A DNA stretch of 63,552 nt. Source: Armatimonadota bacterium (GTDB taxonomy: Bacteria > Armatimonadota > Fimbriimonadia > Fimbriimonadales > Fimbriimonadaceae). Shown in pieces: positions 1 through 8,298 of the stretch (position 1 is the stretch's first letter; the number at the start of each line of letters is the position of its first letter). The stretch spans positions 1 through 63,552 of the forward strand of contig JAGQUX010000014.1 in NCBI GenBank assembly GCA_020438215.1, written 5' to 3'. The position numbers were made by a program, and so were the translations under genes. A model generated the notes under the pieces. The model was not told the DNA's origin and made no database searches. It was given only the letters and a program-made list of their open reading frames with translations.

Positions 1-1
1 G

Positions 2-436
2 AATATGGATGCGATGCGAGACTGGGGGCACGCTCGCGATTACGTAGAGGCAATGTGGGGAATGCTACAGCAAGAGATGCCGCAAGATTTGGTGATTGCA
101 ACCGGCGAGCAACACTCCGTTCGTGAGTTCACCGAACTGGCTTTCCGTGAAGTCGGAATTGACATTGAATGGCGTGGCGAGGGCCTTGACGAAATCGGTG
201 TTTGCCGGACTACAGGTCGGACTCTGGTCGCAGTAGATCCTGTGTATTTCCGCCCCAGCGAAGTGGAAACTCTGCTCGGTGATGCGACCAAGGCTCGGCG
301 AATTCTTGGTTGGACGCCACGCACAAGCTTTGAAGAATTAGTGCAGGAAATGGTCGCGAAGGATTGGGAAGAGGCGAAAAATCAGACTATCCTTACTCGC
401 GAGAACGAGCAAAATGCCCTGCGACTTGCTAGCTAA
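2..436 (+). CDS. gmd: GDP-mannose 4,6-dehydratase, C-terminal part (cut by window edge)
   Basis: The frame is already open at base 2, so this is the 3' portion of a longer gene. GDP-mannose 4,6-dehydratase makes GDP-4-keto-6-deoxymannose from GDP-mannose, the first step to GDP-L-fucose. The visible part carries the family's substrate-binding C-terminus: '[14 protein letters not shown]', '[13 protein letters not shown]' and '[13 protein letters not shown]'. The catalytic Rossmann half lies upstream of the window. It overlaps the next gene, GDP-fucose synthase, by 23 bases, which supports both the call and co-transcription. The Met at base 5 is internal, not a start. Confidence 0.9.
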   Translation, partial: NMDAMRDWGHARDYVEAMWGMLQQEMPQDLVIATGEQHSVREFTELAFREVGIDIEWRGEGLDEIGVCRTTGRTLVAVDPVYFRPSEVETLLGDATKARRILGWTPRTSFEELVQEMVAKDWEEAKNQTILTRENEQNALRLAS

Positions 437-1349
437 GATTTATGTTGCCGGCCACCGAGGATTGGTGGGATCGGGCATTGTTCGGGCGTTGAATCGGGCG
501 GGATATCAGAACATTGTCACCCGTACTTCGGCAGAACTTGATCTGACCGATCAAGCGAAGACTCACGCATTTCTCGAAGCGGAGAAGCCAGATTTTGTTA
601 TTCTTGCTGCCGCGCTCGTTGGCGGAATCCAAGCGAATCGTACTCGACCAGCTGATTTCATTGGTGTCAACCTCGCCATCCAGCAGAACGTGATCTGGGG
701 AGCGCACCAAGCAGAGATTCAGAACTTGATGTTCTTGGGGAGCAGTTGTATCTATCCCCGAGATGCCGCTCAGCCCATGCCGGAAGAAACGCTCCTGACT
801 GGCCCGCTGGAACCAACCAATACTCCCTACGCTATCGCCAAGATCGCGGGATTGACTTTGTGCGAATCGCTCTACCGACAGTATGGCCGGAACTACTTCA
901 CCGTCATGCCTCCGAACATCTACGGCCCGGGTGACAACTTTGATCCGCAGGGTTCGCATGTTATGGCGGCAATGATTCGACGGTTTCATGAGGCTTTACC
1001 GAATACTCCAGTGACTTGCTGGGGCACTGGCACCCCACGCCGCGAGTTTTTGCATGTGGACGATATGGGCGAGGCGGTTGTCTTCCTCCTGAACCAAGAT
1101 CAGCTGCCGGAAGACCGCATGGTGAACGTTGGCACCGGCACTTCCATCACGATCAAGACAGTTGCGGAGACGGTGCAGAAAGTGATCGGTCACGAGGGCG
1201 AAATCAGTTGGGATGATTCCATGCCAGACGGCTATCCAGAAAAAACCAACGATGTCTCACGGATTTTTGCGATGGGGTGGCGACCAAAAATTGCGCTAGA
1301 AGATGGGATCGCCGAAGCTTATGAATTCTTCAAGCAGAACTATTGCTAA
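414..1349 (+). CDS. fcl: GDP-L-fucose synthase
   Basis: This bifunctional 3,5-epimerase/4-reductase converts GDP-4-keto-6-deoxymannose to GDP-L-fucose for cell-surface glycans. The 311-residue SDR fold has an N-terminal nucleotide-binding loop 'GHRGLVGSG' near residue 13, the Ser-containing 'LGSSCIYP' (about 108-115) and the Tyr-x3-Lys pair Y139/K143 in 'TPYAIAK'. Length matches the family. The ATG at 414 lies inside gmd; a TTG at 426 would also give a normal N-terminus, so the start is uncertain by four codons. Its TAA stop overlaps the stop of the opposing pilin-like gene by four bases. Together with gmd it implies fucosylated exopolysaccharide or glycolipid. Confidence 0.93.
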   Translation: MPCDLLAKIYVAGHRGLVGSGIVRALNRAGYQNIVTRTSAELDLTDQAKTHAFLEAEKPDFVILAAALVGGIQANRTRPADFIGVNLAIQQNVIWGAHQAEIQNLMFLGSSCIYPRDAAQPMPEETLLTGPLEPTNTPYAIAKIAGLTLCESLYRQYGRNYFTVMPPNIYGPGDNFDPQGSHVMAAMIRRFHEALPNTPVTCWGTGTPRREFLHVDDMGEAVVFLLNQDQLPEDRMVNVGTGTSITIKTVAETVQKVIGHEGEISWDDSMPDGYPEKTNDVSRIFAMGWRPKIALEDGIAEAYEFFKQNYC

Positions 1350-2011
1350 TTTGTCCGCCGATCCGCCAAGAACTTGACGTGCCCATCCAGAAACAGGCGA
1401 TTTCGACCGCCAGGGTGAACAGCTTTCCCACGAATCCCTGCTGGTATCGAAGGCACAGTATTCGGGAAATACGGATCAACCATTAGTTCCACATCGGAGA
1501 CTCCGTAAGGGATGCCGATGAACGGGTTGTTCGCCGTAATGAGGTCAGAGACGGCAGATTCGGGTGTCTTGCCCCAGAAGTTATCGAGTGGGATCGGATC
1601 GGTGATCTGGTCAAATCGCCATAGCCAATAGGTGGAGTCGTCTTGCATGACGCGAATTTCTTCTTTGAATAGGCCGAGTGCACTCGGGCACTGCAAGATC
1701 GGTTTGACTTGGTACGGCTCTAAAATTGGTTGCACCCAACCTGCTCGGGGGTCGCTTGGGGGCCAGGTTGTCCAAGGTCGAAAGCCGCCTTCAGCGGTGA
1801 GCTTGAGATCACGGCGATCGGGCATACGGTCATCCCAATCGTTGAGATAGAGCATCCACGCTGTACCGAACTGGCGCATATTGCTGGTGCAGGTCGTTTT
1901 TTTCGCTGCCTCCTTAGCGCGGGCAAACACGGGGAACAAGATCGCCGCCAAGATGGCAATGATGGCGATCACAACAAGAAGTTCAATGAGGGTGAATGCA
2001 CGGCGAGTCAT
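1346..2011 (-). CDS. type IV pilin-like protein with prepilin leader and H-x9-DG tail
   Basis: Residues 1-32 form a class III (prepilin) signal: a short basic head 'MTRRA', the F-T-L-I-E-L motif with Glu at +5, then a hydrophobic helix. A prepilin peptidase would cleave before the Phe. The rest is a globular domain with '[17 protein letters not shown]', and it ends in [12 protein letters not shown], the H-x9-DG signature of DUF1559-type pseudopilins abundant in Planctomycetes and Armatimonadota. 221 residues is typical. No Shine-Dalgarno is visible because a hairpin (2021-2054) sits just before the ATG. Upstream on the same strand are a secretin-like STN protein and a zinc-finger membrane protein. 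Role in pilus or secretion assembly is inferred. Confidence 0.88.
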   Translation of the reverse strand: MTRRAFTLIELLVVIAIIAILAAILFPVFARAKEAAKKTTCTSNMRQFGTAWMLYLNDWDDRMPDRRDLKLTAEGGFRPWTTWPPSDPRAGWVQPILEPYQVKPILQCPSALGLFKEEIRVMQDDSTYWLWRFDQITDPIPLDNFWGKTPESAVSDLITANNPFIGIPYGVSDVELMVDPYFPNTVPSIPAGIRGKAVHPGGRNRLFLDGHVKFLADRRTN

Positions 2012-2020
2012 AAAAGAAAG

Positions 2021-2054
2021 CGGGTCAATCCAGCTTACTTAATGGATTGACCCG
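2021..2054 (-). terminator. perfect 12-bp hairpin with T-rich tail before the pilin-like gene
   Basis: CGGGTCAATCCA at 2021-2032 and TGGATTGACCCG at 2043-2054 are perfect inverted repeats around a 10-base loop. Read on the minus strand the hairpin is followed by CTTTCTTTT and then directly by the ATG of the pilin-like gene. It fits an intrinsic terminator for the STN/zinc-finger operon upstream. It could also act as an attenuator or start-masking hairpin for the pilin-like gene. Confidence 0.75.
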
Positions 2055-2075
2055 GTGAACCGTTTCACAAAATGT

Positions 2076-2804
2076 TTACTTGACTGAGATGCGGAGGGTT
2101 TGATGCTCAGTGAAGGTGTACTTCAGTTTCGTCGCATCGGTAACCACATCCAGCGCATATTTGAGTGATGTGTTGATGAGGAACGCATCAATCTTGTAAT
2201 CAGGAACATCTTTATCGACTTCGATTTTCACGCCGGTCTGATCTGCGAACGCTTTGAAGACTTCGCGGATATCGGTGACGGAAAGTCGCGTGGTCAATCG
2301 CTTTTGCAGAACCTTGCTGTCCAGTTTGCCAACCGGAGCTGGGTTCGGTGGTGGAAGCGTCGGTGCTTTGACGACGGGCTTGTGCTCTTCAGCCTTCGGT
2401 TTGGGCTCGGAGGTTGTCGGCTTGACTTCTGGATTTGCTTCGGCTTTGGAGCCATCCATCTTGGTCAAAAACGCCTTGGATCGGTTGGTGCCGACATAGT
2501 AGATGTCGTTTTTGACTTCATAGCCGAGATTGCCATGCTTGAGGATAATATGCAGCGCCTCATCAAATGAGAGGCCATCCAAATTCAGATACAGCACAAA
2601 CCGCACGCCGGAGTCGATAACAAAGTTGTGCTCAGTTTTCTTGAACAGATCGTAAAGAACATCTCGGATATCAAGCCCTTTTGAAGAGATCGAAATCTTC
2701 TGCTCATCGACTTTGATCGCGCTGGTGATGATCTCAGTGCCGTCCGCTTGCGCGAACGAGATCGAACTCATCAAGAGGATCAAGATTGCCAGTGATTTTT
2801 TCAT
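2076..2804 (-). CDS. secreted protein with two secretin/TonB short N-terminal (STN)-like domains
   Basis: Residues 1-20 are a Sec signal peptide ending 'SISFAQA'. Residues about 38-105 resemble the STN domain of secretins and TonB receptors ('GLDIRDVLYDLFKKTEHNFV', 'LDGLSFDEALHIILK', 'NDIYYVG'). A Lys/Pro-rich linker follows, then a second, more diverged copy near 165-242 ('VTDIREVFKAFADQTGVKIE'). No secretin pore domain follows, so at 242 residues it is an STN-only periplasmic protein, perhaps a scaffold or PilQ-accessory piece. It starts 18 bases after the zinc-finger gene, so the two are probably one operon, closed by the hairpin at 2021-2054. Confidence 0.75.
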   Translation of the reverse strand: MKKSLAILILLMSSISFAQADGTEIITSAIKVDEQKISISSKGLDIRDVLYDLFKKTEHNFVIDSGVRFVLYLNLDGLSFDEALHIILKHGNLGYEVKNDIYYVGTNRSKAFLTKMDGSKAEANPEVKPTTSEPKPKAEEHKPVVKAPTLPPPNPAPVGKLDSKVLQKRLTTRLSVTDIREVFKAFADQTGVKIEVDKDVPDYKIDAFLINTSLKYALDVVTDATKLKYTFTEHQTLRISVK

Positions 2805-2822
2805 GTTTCGGTTCCTTTCCTT

Positions 2823-3800
2823 TTATTTAATGGGGTTACCATTCTTGTCGTAAACTTTGATGCCGCCAGAGCTTTTCTTCGCCGGTGCAGAGGTGGATTT
2901 CTTGGACGTTGACGTCTTGCGAGTAGGAGTTCGCTTTGTCGAAGTTGTCGTTTTCCTCTCCGGAGCTTGTGCTTTGGGCTCTTCTTTGTGCTCGGTTGTC
3001 GTGGAAGACTTGCTACCACCCGCAATCATGATGTCGGAAGTATCGACAGTCTTCTTGCCCGGCACATTCGGGTCGTTATGAGCTTTGATTTGCTCTTCCT
3101 TGGTGGGGGCATGTGTGTCCGTAGCTGGAGGAGTATGACTGTCCTCTACAGGATCATGATCGCCTTCCGCAGCGTGAGATTCATCGGCCGCATGAGTATC
3201 TTCCGTGGCATGAGCATCATCTGTCGCATGTTCGTCGGTCGCTGCGTGCTCATCCGTGGTTGAGTGCTCGTCGGAAGCGGCATGTTCGTCCTCAGATTTG
3301 TGATCTTCTGAGGTTGCCTCGTCCTTCGATTCGTCCTTTTTCTCCGCAGTTGCGGTCAAGCCGTTGGTGGCTTTCGGCCCGAGCATCTTTGTTGGGTCGC
3401 GGAGGATTGTGCTCATAAGAATGAGAACAACCGCCAGTGCCCCTGAGAGCATCAGCACTTTAGGATTCTTGAAAGCGGCCATCCCGGGCGGGGTGCTTGA
3501 TACTTTGACCTGGCTCGCTTGCAAGAGTGCGCCCGATGCTCCAGCTCCAGCATAAGCGGGAGTCTGAACCGGTGCGGGAGAGAATTTTTGAAGTACGGCG
3601 GCAAAGCCTTTCTTCGGCTTCGGCCCATCCAGCACTTCTTCTAGACTGACTTTTTCGTTGTTAACAATATCGCGGCAACTGGGGCACACCTTGATGTGGC
3701 GTTCCAGGTCGTTGAGAATATCTTGCGGCAGATTTTCTCCGTCCAAGAATCGCTTCATCAGGACGGTTGCCAGGTGACACTCAATGTTTTGAATTGCCAT
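2823..3800 (-). CDS. anti-sigma-like zinc-finger membrane protein with His-rich periplasmic repeat
   Basis: Residues 8-42 form a zf-HC2 type site (C8, then H35-x3-C39-x2-C42) as in anti-sigma factors. A single membrane helix follows at about 114-133. The outer part is Asp/Glu/His-rich: nine His (167 to 215) fall exactly every six residues in an acidic-x-His-Ala-x-x repeat. The C-terminus is a Lys/Ser/Thr-rich tail. The ATG at 3800 was chosen over one at 3839 because the zinc-finger domain begins there. No sigma-factor gene is adjacent, so its partner is unknown. Metal binding by the His repeat is inferred from composition. Confidence 0.75.
   Translation of the reverse strand: MAIQNIECHLATVLMKRFLDGENLPQDILNDLERHIKVCPSCRDIVNNEKVSLEEVLDGPKPKKGFAAVLQKFSPAPVQTPAYAGAGASGALLQASQVKVSSTPPGMAAFKNPKVLMLSGALAVVLILMSTILRDPTKMLGPKATNGLTATAEKKDESKDEATSEDHKSEDEHAASDEHSTTDEHAATDEHATDDAHATEDTHAADESHAAEGDHDPVEDSHTPPATDTHAPTKEEQIKAHNDPNVPGKKTVDTSDIMIAGGSKSSTTTEHKEEPKAQAPERKTTTSTKRTPTRKTSTSKKSTSAPAKKSSGGIKVYDKNGNPIK
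3156..3308 (-). repeat. imperfect 18-base (hexapeptide) tandem repeat coding a His-rich segment
   Basis: About nine imperfect 18-base units encode (D/E)-x-H-A-x-x within the zinc-finger membrane protein. His residues 167, 173, 179, 185, 191, 197, 203, 209 and 215 keep an exact six-residue period, while other positions vary. Confidence 0.8.
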
Positions 3801-3970
3801 TGTTAACACTCTTTGTGAGGTTTTTCTCACGAGGCCCATGCGGGGCTAGTAGGATTGTCGGTGCGTTTTCTGGCGATCTTGAGGGGGAATATGATTTTTT
3901 TGAATCTGTGGGTCACATTGCGGGCAAGGATTCAATCCCCGTTAATCTGCGGGGCTGGTATACAAGCAGG

Positions 3971-5521
3971 ATGCGTCGCCTTTTCACTCGTCTTGGATTT
4001 GCCGCACTTGCCCTGACCGCGTTCACATCGGCATGGGCGGATTTCACGCTGACCATCCTTCATACCAATGACCTGCACGCTCACGTTGAGCCGGTGCGGG
4101 TGAAGGGAAAGTCGGTGGGGGGCTATGCTCGGCAGGCCACTGCTCTCCTGCAACTCAAAGAAGAATCTGAGAATCCGATTCTGCTGAATGCGGGCGACAC
4201 ATTCCAAGGCACGCTGTACTTCAATGCCTATGAAGGGTTGGTTGATCTCACCTTTATGAACTTGGTGGGTTACCAAGCGATGGCGGTAGGGAACCACGAG
4301 TTCGACCGTGGCGTGGATGCCTTCGCCAACTTCGCGCGGCTAGCTAACTTCCCGCTTCTCAGTGCCAATCTGGATGTCAGTAAGGAAGCAAAACTGGAAA
4401 AGCTCGTTCAACCGAGCACAGTTTTGGAAGTTGGGGGTGAGAGAGTCGGCGTTGTGGGGGCAATCACGCCATCACTGCCGGAAATCAGTAGCCCCGGTCC
4501 GACGGTTGGCCTGAAAGATTATGTGAAGTCGGTTCAGGCCGCGGTGAATGACCTGACAAAGCGCGGGATCAACAAGATCATCTTGCTGAACCACTCGGGC
4601 TGGGAACTCGACCAATCAGCGGCAAAGCAGCTTTACGATATCGACATTGTGGTGGGTGGACACAGCCACACTCTCCTGGGCCACGTTGATATCCCTGAGT
4701 TTGATGGTTCGCAAGGTGAATACCCGCTGAAAGCCACCGATGCCAAAGGCAAGGAAGTATTGATCGTTCAGGCGTGGGAATGGGGCAAGGTCATCGGAAA
4801 GATGAAGCTCGTTTTTGATGATAAAGGCATTGTCAAATCCTACGAAGGCGCACCGGTTCTCATTGACGATTCGTATATTGAGAACCCATTTGTTACGGGA
4901 ATGCTGACAGCTTTCAAGAAACCGATTGAAGACTTGCAAAAGCAACCTGTCGCCGAGCTTGCCAACGACCTGAATCGCATGTGGTCACCGGAGGGCGGTG
5001 ATTCGCTGATGGGAAGCGTGATCTCGGATGCAGCGCTGGAGGCAACCAAGAATGCCGGTGCGGTTGCGGCCTTCTGGAATTCGGGCGGGGTGCGTTCTGA
5101 ACTGACGGCAGGAAAGATCACCTATGGTCAGCTCATCGAAGTTTGCCCGTTTGGAAACCAGCTCACGGTTCTGGAACTCACCGGGAAAGAACTGAAGGGC
5201 GCAATTGAGCACGGCCTCAGCGGGGGTGGATTCTTGCTTCCCAGTAAAGGGTTTGAATACACCTTCAATATCAATGCGGCGACGGGCAAACAACTCGTTT
5301 CCGCTAAGTTGAATGGGGTTGAGATCAAAGACGATCAGAAGTATCGGGTGACGGTCAATAACTTCACAGCCAGTGGCGGTGATGGACACGTGATTCTGCG
5401 TGATGCCAAGGGAACTCGAATTGAGACGGGTTTGCTGGATCTGGATGCGTTGATCGACTATTTCAAAGCGAATGCTCCGGTCAAGATGACCAACGAAGGC
5501 CGCGTCAAGGCGATCAAGTGA
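3971..5521 (+). CDS. secreted 5'-nucleotidase / UshA-like bifunctional phosphatase
   Basis: A 516-residue exported metallophosphatase, likely releasing phosphate and nucleosides from extracellular nucleotides. The start at 3971 gives a clean signal peptide ('RRLFTRLGFAALALTAF...AWA'); an open frame reaching back to 3767 is not used. Metal-ligand motifs are in order: 'HTNDLHAH' (about 31-38), 'GDTFQG' (75-80), 'GNHEFDRG' (107-114) and 'GGHSHT'. The C-terminal 5_nucleotid_C domain has 'NSGGVRSEL', 'PFGNQLTVLELTG' and 'NNFTASGGDGH'. Length matches the family. Its TGA overlaps the GTG start of the next gene by four bases. Confidence 0.9.
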   Translation: MRRLFTRLGFAALALTAFTSAWADFTLTILHTNDLHAHVEPVRVKGKSVGGYARQATALLQLKEESENPILLNAGDTFQGTLYFNAYEGLVDLTFMNLVGYQAMAVGNHEFDRGVDAFANFARLANFPLLSANLDVSKEAKLEKLVQPSTVLEVGGERVGVVGAITPSLPEISSPGPTVGLKDYVKSVQAAVNDLTKRGINKIILLNHSGWELDQSAAKQLYDIDIVVGGHSHTLLGHVDIPEFDGSQGEYPLKATDAKGKEVLIVQAWEWGKVIGKMKLVFDDKGIVKSYEGAPVLIDDSYIENPFVTGMLTAFKKPIEDLQKQPVAELANDLNRMWSPEGGDSLMGSVISDAALEATKNAGAVAAFWNSGGVRSELTAGKITYGQLIEVCPFGNQLTVLELTGKELKGAIEHGLSGGGFLLPSKGFEYTFNINAATGKQLVSAKLNGVEIKDDQKYRVTVNNFTASGGDGHVILRDAKGTRIETGLLDLDALIDYFKANAPVKMTNEGRVKAIK

Positions 5522-6585
5522 GCCAGCTCTTTAGCCCGCTGACGATCCGAGGTTCGACGCTTCGGAATCGCATCGCTTTGTCGCCGATGTGTACTTATTC
5601 CAGTGAGGATGGCTTTGCCAGCGACTGGCATCTCGTTCACCTGGGGACGCGGGCGAGCGGTGGTTGCGGCATTGTCATGTGCGAGGCGACAGCTGTTCAT
5701 CCTGATGGCCGGATCAGTCCACAAGACTTGGGTATTTGGAAGGATGAGCACATTCCCGGCTTGCGAAGGGTCACAGATTTCATTCGGAGCCAGGGGGCGG
5801 CGAGCGCGATTCAGCTGGCTCACGCGGGTCGCAAAGCCGGAACCTACCGCCCTTGGTCAGAAGTCAGAGGATTCATCCCGATTGAGGACGGCGGCTGGGA
5901 GCGAATCGGGCCGAGCCCAATTCCGTTTCGTGATGGTGCGCCCACTCCTGTCGAGATGACTCAGCAAGATCTTTCTGATTTCATCGAAGACTTTGTGGCG
6001 GCAATCCGCCGTTCAGATGAAGCGGGGTTTGATGTAGTGGAGATTCACTCGGCACACGGCTATCTGCTTCACCAGTTCTTGAGTCCAATCAGCAACCACC
6101 GGAGCGATGCATACGGCGGAGACTTCAAGGGGTGCACAAGGTTGCACCACGAGTTGGTTGAAGCTGTGCGACACGCCTGGCCGGAAACCAAGCCTCTCTT
6201 TATCAGGATTTCCGCAACGGACTGGGTGGATGGCGGCTGGACGATAGAAGAGTCTATTGAGCTTGCCAAATCACTCAAATCACTTGGTGTCGATCTGATG
6301 GATTGCTCCAGTGGAGGCTCGACCCCGGATGCACAAATCCCTGTTGGCCCGGGTTATCAGGTGCCGTTTGCGGAGCGCATAAGCCGTGAGGCAGGAATCC
6401 TCTCTGGTGCGGTGGGAATGATCACGGAGCCAAAGCAAGCGGAAGAGATTGTATCGAGCGGTCAAGCTGACTTGGTATTTCTTGGACGTGAGCTTTTGCG
6501 GAATCCCTATTGGGCTCATATCGCAGCCCAGGAACTCGGTGCTAGGCCGAATTGGCCAAACCAATACGCCTGGTCAGTGGGGTAG
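5518..6585 (+). CDS. namA: Old Yellow Enzyme family NADPH dehydrogenase (YqjM/NamA-like)
   Basis: An FMN-dependent ene-reductase of 355 residues that reduces activated C=C bonds of electrophiles. The YqjM-type signature 'SPMCTYSS' carries the redox-tuning Cys25, and 'EIHSAHGYLLHQFLSP' carries the active-site His and the typical 'NHRSDAYGG' follow-on. FMN-phosphate loops 'GAVGMI' and 'LGRELLRNPYW' are at the C-terminus. The GTG start overlaps the nucleotidase stop (GTGA), so the two are translationally coupled. The functional link is unclear; detoxification of reactive carbonyls or quinones is a general role of this subclass. Confidence 0.9.
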   Translation: MSQLFSPLTIRGSTLRNRIALSPMCTYSSEDGFASDWHLVHLGTRASGGCGIVMCEATAVHPDGRISPQDLGIWKDEHIPGLRRVTDFIRSQGAASAIQLAHAGRKAGTYRPWSEVRGFIPIEDGGWERIGPSPIPFRDGAPTPVEMTQQDLSDFIEDFVAAIRRSDEAGFDVVEIHSAHGYLLHQFLSPISNHRSDAYGGDFKGCTRLHHELVEAVRHAWPETKPLFIRISATDWVDGGWTIEESIELAKSLKSLGVDLMDCSSGGSTPDAQIPVGPGYQVPFAERISREAGILSGAVGMITEPKQAEEIVSSGQADLVFLGRELLRNPYWAHIAAQELGARPNWPNQYAWSVG

Positions 6586-6735
6586 TGATCCTCGTAAATC
6601 TAGGGTCAAAAATGGCAATTTCCGAATCTTTATTCACCGATTAACGCGATATTTACGTTCTTGATTTTCTGTTAACCGATTGCCCAATAAACTTCTGATG
6701 TCGGCGGAGGTGTTTCTGCCGCAAAGGAGATTATT

Positions 6736-7626
6736 TTGAAATTGAATCAAATGTTGGCCGTAGGTGTTCTTACGGGGAGCGTTGCGGCAATCAGTTCTGC
6801 ACAGAGCTTGCAAGTTGGCGCGTTTCAAGGTGTAAGCAATACGGAGTTCAACCAATACTCTGTCTATCAGCTTGATGGTGGCTTTGCTAATGGCGGAACG
6901 ATTTCGTCGAGTTGGTCAGGCACTTTCGATGGCTTTGACGGTGACTTCAACACTGACACGATGACCTACTCGGGTGGCTCACAAGCAACTGCTCAATATG
7001 GTTATCTGCGAAGCAGCGCATGGTCCACTTTGGATAACTCGTTCTACAATTCTGAGAATCCTTGGTACTACAATCCAACGACCGGTGATGTTAATCCAGA
7101 TGGCACGCCAGACTGGTTCTTTAGCGTTGGACAAAGCCGCTATGAGGATGTTTTCACATATACAAACATCCCCGCGCAGGTGCAAGTGGACTTTTGGTTC
7201 CATGTGAGCGGGACTTTCAATGGCGATGGATACCACTCAATCTATGTCACTGCAGATGGCGACTCTGATAATCTGTTCTTGACCGGATTTGATGGTAGCG
7301 TGATCAACCAAACCTGGGTCACTAAGAAGTTTGTCGTTGGTGCAGATCAAATGCTGAACCACTCGACAACCATTCTCAGTCAAGTCGATTACCAAACTCA
7401 GTTTAATCCTGAGCATGCAAACCTCAGCGGAAATGTTGACTTCGATTCCACCGTGTACATGAGCGCTATGCACGTCTACGACATGGACGGTAACTTGCTC
7501 ACGGACTGGACAATGACTTCCGCGAGCGGCACCACCTATCCGGTGCCTGAGCCAGCAACACTCATCGGTTTGGCCACTCTATCCGGCCTTGCGCTGCGCA
7601 GAAAAGCCAAAAACAAAAAATCCTAA
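6736..7626 (+). CDS. PEP-CTERM sorting domain protein
   Basis: An exported 296-residue protein with an N-terminal signal (to about 'ISSAQS') and the C-terminal sorting signal: 'VPEPATLIGLATLSGLALRR' then basic residues. PEP-CTERM proteins are processed by an exosortase and tend to occur in bacteria that make exopolysaccharide. The start is a TTG at 6736 preceded by a strong AAGGAGA at 6724-6730; no in-frame ATG fits. The body is Gly/Asn/Asp/Tyr-rich with no recognised domain, perhaps a beta-sandwich matrix protein. The 150 bases upstream hold its leader and no other gene. Confidence 0.9.
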   Translation: MKLNQMLAVGVLTGSVAAISSAQSLQVGAFQGVSNTEFNQYSVYQLDGGFANGGTISSSWSGTFDGFDGDFNTDTMTYSGGSQATAQYGYLRSSAWSTLDNSFYNSENPWYYNPTTGDVNPDGTPDWFFSVGQSRYEDVFTYTNIPAQVQVDFWFHVSGTFNGDGYHSIYVTADGDSDNLFLTGFDGSVINQTWVTKKFVVGADQMLNHSTTILSQVDYQTQFNPEHANLSGNVDFDSTVYMSAMHVYDMDGNLLTDWTMTSASGTTYPVPEPATLIGLATLSGLALRRKAKNKKS

Positions 7627-7650
7627 CGGCTATCAACATTAGGAGAGGGA

Positions 7651-7685
7651 AAGAGGTCGACCGCCTTTGGGCAGTCGGCCTTCTT
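7651..7685. terminator. imperfect long hairpin between convergent genes
   Basis: AAGAGGTCGACCGCC (7651-7665) pairs with GGCAGTCGGCCTTCTT (7670-7685) with one mismatch, a G-T pair and a bulge. It lies between the ends of the PEP-CTERM gene and the opposing hydrolase, so it probably ends transcription in both directions. Confidence 0.6.
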
Positions 7686-8298
7686 ATTGATTCAGGAACT
7701 CTTGGGCGGCGAGGATGTCGTCCTGCGTGAAGTTATGCCCTGCTTGGATCGGCTTCAAAGTCGTACTAGCTCCAGCCGCTTGGAACTGTTCAGCGAGTTG
7801 CTCGCCTTGTTCGTAGGGGCAGAGCTGGTCATCAACCCCTGCTTGAAGTTGGAGCTTGATACCGGAAAGTTCAAGGCCAGGAATTGGTTCGTCGGTCAGC
7901 ATCGGGCGCACCATGATCGCTCCATCCATCACGCGGTGTCCTTGCAGAAAAAGGTTGGCAATGATGTTCGCGCCATTGGAATAGCCGAACCCAATCCAAA
8001 GACGGTTGGGCTCACCAAGCTCCTTTCGCATCAAAGTCAGCCACTCGGCGACCTCCTCCGTGCGGATGGCCAGATCTTCCATATCAAAGACGCCCTCTGC
8101 CAAACGTCGGAACCAGCGCGGCGCACCCAGCTCAGAGATCTGACCGCGTGCCGAAAGATATCCTGCTTCCGGTGCAATCGCATCCGCCGTCCAAAGCAGA
8201 TCGCGCTCTGACCCTCCCGTGCCATGAAAAAGAATCAGACGTGGTTCGCTGGGGTCGCCGGTGCGAGCGAGGTGGATGAAATGGTCAGGCTTCATCAT
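7684..8298 (-). CDS. alpha/beta hydrolase, carboxylesterase family (MhqD-like)
   Basis: A 204-residue serine hydrolase with the oxyanion region 'LFHGTGGSERD', nucleophile S107 in 'GYSNG', the acid in 'GVDDQLCP' and the catalytic His in 'AGHNF'. Length and motif spacing fit the phospholipase/carboxylesterase group that includes B. subtilis MhqD. Its ATG overlaps the stop of the upstream ring-cleaving dioxygenase by one base (TGATG), the same pairing as in quinone-resistance operons, so a role in breaking down quinone or catechol adducts is likely. The exact substrate cannot be read from sequence. Confidence 0.8.
   Translation of the reverse strand: MMKPDHFIHLARTGDPSEPRLILFHGTGGSERDLLWTADAIAPEAGYLSARGQISELGAPRWFRRLAEGVFDMEDLAIRTEEVAEWLTLMRKELGEPNRLWIGFGYSNGANIIANLFLQGHRVMDGAIMVRPMLTDEPIPGLELSGIKLQLQAGVDDQLCPYEQGEQLAEQFQAAGASTTLKPIQAGHNFTQDDILAAQEFLNQ

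Noticed and set aside
3767-3970. Open frame upstream of the nucleotidase
   Set aside because: The signal peptide and homology begin at the ATG at 3971; the upstream codons are only an extension of the open frame.
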